NCBI GenBank assembly: GCA_035578175.1
Contig: JAQMRL010000022.1
Location: forward strand, 1,922,001 to 1,986,000
Length of the DNA stretch: 64,000 bases
DNA from: Catonia carolina
Taxonomy: Eukaryota > Arthropoda > Insecta > Hemiptera > Achilidae
Reading direction: 5' to 3'
Below, one piece after another: positions 57,716-64,000 of the stretch. Both the position numbers and the translations under genes were made by a program. The stretch's first letter is position 1. Each line of letters starts with the position of its first letter. Below the pieces are notes generated by a model. The model saw only the letters and a program-made list of their open reading frames with translations, was not told where the DNA came from and ran no database searches.

Positions 57716-58145
57716 TTTTTTACTTGCATCCAGGAGACTCCAAAGGGAGTAAAGGACATGTCAAATAAAACTGATAAACTGAAAGTTTATCACTAATGAT
57801 AAATTCATCACTTACCACCAGAAAATTGTTTTTGCTACTGCTTACTTCAGTAGGCTTGTCATGAACCCCATTGAATCAAATATCACACAAAATTAAAATA
57901 AAAAAAAATCAACACAATGATAAATTCATCACTTACCAATAATTTTTCCCTGCTACTGCTTAACTCAGTAGGCTTGTCATGAACCCCTTTGTATCAAATA
58001 GTACACAATATTTGTTTAATTACAAGTTAAATACTTTTCAACCAAAAACTATTTAGAAAGGAATTCGTGCACACTATAAAATGTTTCATCAATCAAATAC
58101 TGTTTTAGCTTTTTTTTTAAAATGACTTAAATTGTCACAACTTTT
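57716..58145 (-). mobile_element. Retroposed insert with internal direct repeat
   Basis: This about 430-bp insert splits the LINE relic. It starts with a T-run, so it is probably a minus-strand retroposon with A-tail. It contains two copies, about 57,798-57,896 and 57,918-58,012, of a roughly 95-100-bp block (gataaattcatcacttacca ... gtaggcttgtcatgaacccc). The family is not recognised. Confidence 0.55.
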
Positions 58146-58410
58146 TAAGTTCTTGAGAAGAGTTCAGGGGTTTGAAGATCACATTAGGAATGAAGAAATC
58201 CGTGTCCATATAAATGTCTCCTCTCACTGAAAATGTTGGTAAATATAGAAAGAAATTGGAGGAGAATTTTATACGAAAGAATGATAATCGATGAGTAAAC
58301 TAGTTACATTCCTGATAGACGAAGAGATATGAGTATGCCGCGAACAAGATGGTCAGTAAAGTTAGAACAGATTGAAAGATCCAATCCGTGACTGAGGAAG
58401 AAGAATAAGA
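58146..58410 (+). pseudogene. RTE-like LINE relic, downstream part
   Basis: Resumes the relic: a block resembling FLRRVQGFEDHIRNEEI, then SLTENVGKYRKKLEENFIRKND and the GRP.RRW-type motif region (cgcgaacaagatggtcag). Frameshifts are present. Together with 57,345-57,715 it forms one dead copy. Confidence 0.65.
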
Positions 58411-60044
58411 ATACATCTTGAAATTGTTATCATTGCCTGAATTATTAAGGCAATATCAAAAAAACATATTCAAAATATTCATCGACGACTGGCAAAGATT
58501 TGCGATAAAATTTAGGAAATTTACTTCCAAATTATAATTGTTTAATTTCAGAATACTTTATTTTTAAAGTTTTGCAAAGGTAATATATTATCATTCGAAA
58601 TAAAATATACGCAGATTCTTGAATTCATACGAAATCATAAGTATGGGTTTTTTGGAGATTATAATAACTCACTTCCTTCACAACGATTTCACTCCCTTTT
58701 GAATTCTCAACGATGAGATTTACGAGTTTTGAACTTAGCAATTTGAAAAATGTACTTTCGTTTTCTTTCAGTGTTTTCTCGATATACATACCGCAGACCT
58801 GTACGAGTATGCAAAAGTTTTCTGATAATTTAATGTTGATTCCGTATTATGTGCATATACCCTTTTTTCTTTAACCATAAATAAAAATATACAAGTCAAA
58901 AGTAATGTGTCTTGTACATTTGTTTTGAGAGTGAATAATATTTTTAGAAATGTTACATCCTTTCACTTTATTTTACGTCTTTTATATAAAAAAATAAATC
59001 CTTATTTTCCATACTTTAATTAATTACTTTTGTGAATAGAACGGTAAGTGTTTGAAGTTAACCACTGTTTCTAAAATTAATACGTATGAGTATTATTAAT
59101 ACACCAAAAGCAATGTCATTTTCCTATTCCTTATAATACTCATTACTGTCACAAAATACACTGTGATTAATTTTTTGTGTTCAGTCTTTATCGGTAATGG
59201 TATTTTGCAAAACAATAGTCAGAAAAATACATTTGGTTGGTTCGTGAACTGGGCTTAAAGTTGGTAGAATTAATGTTAAAACTGGTAGTGGTGTTAAATT
59301 TTTCTTCTGACAATTATTTTTTTATTAAAATTGTTTGACAGTAATTGTAATTATAATTTTTAGTTCTACTCACATAAATATTTCATTTTATTTTAATCCT
59401 AAATGGCAAGTTTATACTGGTTAAAAATTAAGGGAAATTGGTTTTATTTTACCAATATTTTCTGTTTAATCCGTTTATAATTTTTGATCAGACAAAATTT
59501 TATATATACATGAAAATAGTTGCCACCACATTGCGCTTGGGGTAATTACTAGCCTCAGAAACCAGAATTAAAAATAAACTGTTTCATTGTTTTCTTTTTC
59601 CGTCATAATAACTAAGTAGACACTTCCGTTCTCCATTAAAGTTTTTGAATTAAGTGAAGACTTCGTCCAACAACATCAGACCCGTCCTCCTTTTCTCTTG
59701 TGACCAGACGGGTTCTGAACGAAACCACTTTTTCAGTTCATAAAATCATGCATCTTGGCCATCTAACCAGATGATCATCTTTAAATTCTTACAAGAAACA
59801 TATCTACAGTTTCTTTACAAATATTATAGTTCTCTGCTAACTTCGCAGTAATCATTTTTACTCAGAATGCCAAAAAAAGCTCCAGTCTTCAAAACCATTT
59901 TGTGATCAATTACAAAACATATTGATGAATTAAAAATGCACTCGGTGGTTAAGATTACCCTCATCTGAAAGTACTTCTTTGCAATACCTTATTAAATCAA
60001 TGAGGATGTACATATGCCAGATCTAATGGTTCTGCTAAGTCTTC
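58411..60044. other. AT-rich intergenic, no gene seen
   Basis: About 59,640-59,730 is less AT-rich, but no motif was recognised. Confidence 0.5.
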
Positions 60045-60310
60045 AAATTGCTAAACTACAACGTTTTCAATAAAAAATGCTAAAAATACTTAATGCTCCT
60101 TCATACTTTTTCAATCATACACTCCAAACAGAAGTTAACTACTTTCACATAAGTGAAACAATGCATCAGAGATGCCAACAGTTTATATCAAAATTATAAA
60201 TCAATGAAGACTCACAAATCCACTATCTGTCTGTCCACATTTACCTGGCAACCTTAAACATCGGCTCGCAGAAGGTGGAACAGAGATTTGGGATAATTTT
60301 AGTGGCCTTC
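60045..60310 (+). pseudogene. Jockey-like LINE relic
   Basis: Plus-strand reading IAKLQRFQ, stop, KMLKILNAPSYFFNHTLQTEVNY corresponds to LQAFQSKxLRLxxxAPFYVxNxTLHDDLxI of the Jockey copies, followed by a decayed histidine-rich stretch and a degraded RRLKRxW region. Confidence 0.65.
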
Positions 60311-60881
60311 TGATTTATTCTCAGTAAACACAAATTGTTGAAAAATAATTAATCTTATAACATTAAATACTACCATAAAAACATATTAATTTAACATCCA
60401 ATTTTGTAACATCTAAATCTTTAGTCATAACATGTTTTGTATTTAACATTCAAAAACGAGGTTCTATCTCCTCAAAATGAGTGCTTTTCTCCTTCTAAGT
60501 GTTAATATAAAACAAGCTGTAGAATTTAAAATGATTTACTGGTTCACAGTTTTAGATTTAAATAAATATGTATTTACTACATTTTTCCATTCGAAAAATG
60601 ATAAGTAGATGGTATAATGCCTACCACCCACCCTTATTCTACTATTCCACCTTTATTCAACATTATTACTTTCCCCCCGTTATTATTCCTTTCTTTTTCC
60701 ACCCTTATTTTACTATTAAGGATACTAGAGGAATAGTAATTCGTAATATAAATTTTGCCAGATGAATTAATATAAATCTATTCTTAACTGATTTTTTTTT
60801 TGTTATATTTCCTTTGCTTAAGATTTTTATATTAATTTCTCTTTAATTTTTCTTTTTTTCTAGTTCAATGTTCGTATATAT
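60311..60881. other. AT-rich intergenic, no gene seen
   Basis: A 65-aa frame (60568-60765) has no recognisable motif. Confidence 0.5.
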
Positions 60882-61276
60882 TGCTTATAATAGGCAGGTG
60901 GAGTGGTAAATTATTTGCACTTGATATGCTAGTTCCAGGACTACAAAAAATACTTATGTTTCTTATCACATGGTTAGCCAATTATATGACTGAAACATTT
61001 AAGAACAGAAGAGGTAGAGGTGTAAAAGACACTAGTCAAAGTCAACTCCTCTGAGAGTAATGAATTTCATTATACAGCCAGACCCTGTGTTGAATGAAGT
61101 GAAGGTGTCATTTGCGGGTTGGAAAGTAGATGCTTTTCGGAGGGCCCGGCATGGTGATAAGCATAATACTTTTCTACTCAGTGAGGACGGCAATGGTAAA
61201 CCACCTTACTCCTTGTTTTACTTAGTAAAACCTCTAAAGGTCCAAACCAGCCTTTCGGCTGATGACCTCAACAACG
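60882..61276 (+). mobile_element. Rp1 retroposon, copy 6 (near full length)
   Basis: Starts tgcttataataggcaggtg, a diverged version of the family 5' end, and ends gctgatgacctcaacaac. The conserved frame survives for 75 aa (61060-61287), with PDPVLNEVKVSFAGWKVDAF. No clear target duplication. Confidence 0.8.
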
Positions 61277-61403
61277 GTCTTACTTAGATACCTCCAGATG
61301 GGATCAGATAGTTTGCTAAAAAAGAGTCAAATCAAATACTGTAACAGAATTATTTTCCTTGAACTTGATTGCTTATTATACTTAGACTTCCTGTTTTAAT
61401 TTA

Positions 61404-62391
61404 CGAGGTGTGGCTATTAAATAACGAGACTGAAGTTGAAAAAATTTTATTTTTATTTTATACGTAATCACTTATTGTCACCTTCAATATACACTCCTTC
61501 TCTATCCCTACAACGCTCTATGCAAATTTTCCATTGATGGAAACAGTGCTGGAAGTCATCTTCTACCAGCTCGTCAGGACACATGCCGCTTTCCCTTTTA
61601 CAGCTTCCACAGACTCAAATCTTGTCCCTTTTAATGCACTTTTTTTTGTTTGTTTAAAGTCCGACTGAATGCAGATTTAATTTTAATGCAGATTTCACCT
61701 TAGGAAACAGGTAGAAGATAATAACATGTGATGAAACGTGGTTTTTACTAACGATCCGGAAACGAAGCGCCAACCCTTGCACTGGAAGAGCCGAACTTCA
61801 CCGAGAGCCAAAAAAGTTCGAATGAGCAAGTCAAAATTTAAAGCAATGATGATTGTTTTTTTTATGTCCATAGGATTGTGTACCTTCACTGGGTTCCTTA
61901 AGGTCAAACAATTAATCAATTTACTACCTTGAGGTACTTTCTAAACTACGTCAAAAGTAAGGAAAAACGCCCCGAAATGTGGAAGGACAAATCATAGGTC
62001 CTCCACCAAGACAATGCGCCAGCTCATTATTACAGATAACTGCGTTATCTGTCAAGAGGTTCCAAGCCAAGTACAGCATCTCAGTATTAGAGCATCCACC
62101 TTATTCACCAGATCTTGCACCATGTGACTTCTACCTGTTCCGTAAGGTGAAATCTGAATTAAAAGGGACAAGATTTGAGTCTGTGGAAGCTGTAAAAGAG
62201 AAAGCGGCACGTGTGCTGAAAGAGTTGACAGAAGATGACTTCCAGCACTGTTTCCAACAATGGAAAATTCTCATGGGGCGTTGTAGGGATAGAGAAGGAG
62301 TGTATATTGAAGGTTACAATAAGTGATTGTGTATAAAATTAAAATAAAATTTTTTACAATGTCAGTCTCGTTATTTAATAGCCACATCTCG
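61404..62391 (+). mobile_element. Mariner-type element with inverted-duplicated 3' ends (copy 2)
   Basis: Termini cgaggtgtggctattaaata (left) and the near-exact inverse (right) are flanked by TA (61402-61403, 62392-62393). Plus-strand pieces give a mariner transposase from the first catalytic Asp onwards: ITCDETWF (about 61,720), then DPETKRQ...MSKSKFKAMMIVFF (61738-61932), QDNAPAH (second Asp, about 62,010, followed by a short insertion) and YSPDLAPCDFYLF (third Asp) in 61979-62326. The N-terminal part is absent. Instead 61404-61714 is an inverted copy of 62128-62391, reaching back to the DFYLF codons, with an extra piece of about 45 bases. This is a different mariner family from copy 1. Confidence 0.88.
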
Positions 62392-62393
62392 TA

Positions 62394-63262
62394 GTTTTGT
62401 CATAAATTAAACGAATTTCGTGATATTTATTCCTAAATGTTCAGAAGTATTAGTTTTTGAGTGACAACTAATTCAATAATTGTTGAATACCAATCAATTA
62501 TTACCACTGGCAAAATAATTAATACTGAAGTGTTTAAAATGATTACTATAGTATAAAATCATAAATGAAGTGATGTCCAATGTGAATCAGGACTAAATAC
62601 TATTATAAACTTGAGAGAAATTTTCATAATAAGTTTGAATATAGGTAATCTGTTGAACAGTTAGATATTTAGGTAACAAATGAGTGCTTTATAATCCCCT
62701 GAATATATTATGGAATCTGTTACAGCTGCAAAATTATATTACACAGTATGATAGGATCTATTTAAATAATGACCAGGTATTCCGATGAGTATTTACGAGT
62801 ATAATAATATTACTTGTACTCATGTTGAGTAGAAAATATATTATTTGTTTAACATATAAAATATTCCACCGTGGAGAACTTTGATTAAATTAGACAAACA
62901 CTATTATTAAAATCAGTAATTGGATTTTATTCACTTAATCGGTACATTTGCAATGTACATTTTATTAACACGTATTACTCTAATTATATTATTAGTTAAT
63001 AGAACCATGAAAATTATTTAGTTGTAGATAAAATGTATTTATACTTAGTTTTCCGTAAATTGATTTTTATCGGATACGTTGCATTAATTTCTGAAAGTAA
63101 TAACAATAAAATATTTTAACAGTTCCAACTAGTTAAAAATACGGTGAAATTTATAATAAATAAAAATTTAATTATTGACCCAAAATCATACACATCATAG
63201 CAACTGAGGGACACCAACCCAACTACTCTGCCATGAAAGCCAGGGACTCTATTATTAGAGCT
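62394..63262. other. AT-rich intergenic, no gene seen
   Basis: A 67-aa frame (63116-63319) overlaps the next LINE relic and has no recognisable motif. Confidence 0.5.
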
Positions 63263-63900
63263 TGCATACTTCTTTTTCCAAACAAGGATTAGGCAGCAGC
63301 CTATTCCGAACTCACACATTATATATCATCTATCTCCATCTTTGCTACGTCTACCAAAATCTCTTTTCCCTTCTGGAGCATACTAGTGCGCCTGCTTAGG
63401 TATCCTGTGATCTGACATCCTTTCCAGTGTTCTGTCCATTTTTGGTGATGATAGTTTATCTTATCGTTTAAATTCTAAATACCCGATTCTAACCTTATTT
63501 CCTCGTTCCTTATTTTGTCCAAGCGTGTACACTTGTTAGTCCTTTGCATAAATCTTATCTCTGCCGTCTGGAATCTCTACTCTGGGTTTTTATAGTTGCC
63601 CATGCCTGACTTCCATACAGAATCACTGGGGCTACCATAACTTTATAAAACTTAAGTTTTGTGACCCTTTCCCAAAGTTCTGCTCGCAGTCCCGTTATAT
63701 CCTCTGAAATTTTCTCAATTGCTGCTCTATATCCAAAGCAGAATCAAATTCTATGTCCCCTACCCTAAACAGAATATCTTCTGTTAGAGGTGTCGGTAAC
63801 TTTTCTTTCATCCTCTTACATAGCAAAACTTTTCTTACCACCAAGCACCCAGAGGTCATATAGAGGACGCTTCCAAATAGTTTTCACCAAGAATCAAGGG
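63263..63900 (-). pseudogene. RTE-like LINE remnant (family of 5.6 and 11.1 kb)
   Basis: Shares aaggattaggca(gc)agcctattccgaactcaca and later blocks with 11,130-11,560 (tgacttccatacagaatcactggggctaccataac vs its counterpart). The CTT tail is short here (cttctttttc). Minus-strand frames are broken throughout. Confidence 0.65.
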
Positions 63901-64000
63901 TTGTACGAGCAATATAAAGTTAAATTGCCTTATAAGAAAAGTTGCAGGTAATAGGTATAAACTAGAAAAATGAATGGAGCATCTTCGAGACATAATACCA

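Noticed and set aside
1..64000. CRISPR arrays, operons or defence systems
   Set aside because: All direct repeats seen are microsatellites, leader repeats or transposon copies; the content is eukaryotic.

Overview
The window looks like a transposon-rich intergenic stretch of an insect nuclear genome. It is strongly AT-rich, full of microsatellites, and has no convincing host exon, operon, rRNA gene or functional tRNA gene. Every reading frame I can explain belongs to a mobile element or its remains. The mix (P-type, mariner-type and piggyBac-like DNA elements, Jockey-like and RTE-like LINEs, tRNA-derived SINEs, a Ty3/Gypsy element) suggests an insect. Hemiptera is my guess from a general impression of these repeats; nothing in the sequence proves it. 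The repeat names used here are local: Rp1 is a 393-bp retroposon with an (AAC)n tail (six copies). Rp2 is a 0.95-kb repeat (two long copies, three fragments). S1 is a tRNA-derived SINE with B box GGTTCGATTCC. S2 is a tRNA-derived SINE with B box GGTTCAAATCC.

Layout. 1-16.8 kb: GT and ATT microsatellites, Rp1 copies 1 and 2, S2 copy A, two RTE-like LINE remains ending in (GAA)n, a long Rp2 copy, a Jockey relic, an S1 copy, a possible Tc1-like relic, and a mariner-type element whose two ends are inverted copies of the same 3' end. 16,838-23,121: a complete, apparently young Ty3/Gypsy retrotransposon with 585-bp LTRs that look identical, a tRNA-Gly primer-binding site, intact gag and pol, and a textbook -1 frameshift signal between them. 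24.0-29.4 kb: a LINE relic, a 1,009-bp piggyBac-like non-autonomous element, SINEs, a 500-bp (TAG)n array and Rp1 copy 3. 31.7-36.8 kb: Rp1 copy 4 with a 13-bp target duplication, then a 3,386-bp P-type THAP transposon with 31-bp terminal inverted repeats, inserted inside an S2 SINE. 36.9-49.0 kb: LINE remains, including a 665-bp 5'-truncated Jockey copy with a 13-bp target duplication and a longer Jockey copy with an open RT frame; Rp1 copy 5. 49.8-64 kb: S2 copy D with a (TA)n tail, an RTE-like LINE broken by only two stop codons, the second long Rp2 copy, an RTE-like relic split by a retroposed insert, Rp1 copy 6, a second mariner-type element with inverted-duplicated 3' ends, and a last LINE relic.

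How the parts relate. The autonomous retroelements (Gypsy, Jockey-like, RTE-like) supply RT and endonuclease or integrase. The SINEs and Rp1 carry no recognisable enzyme; their short tails and target duplications fit mobilisation by LINE machinery. Most copies are decayed. The Gypsy element is the only one that looks structurally competent.
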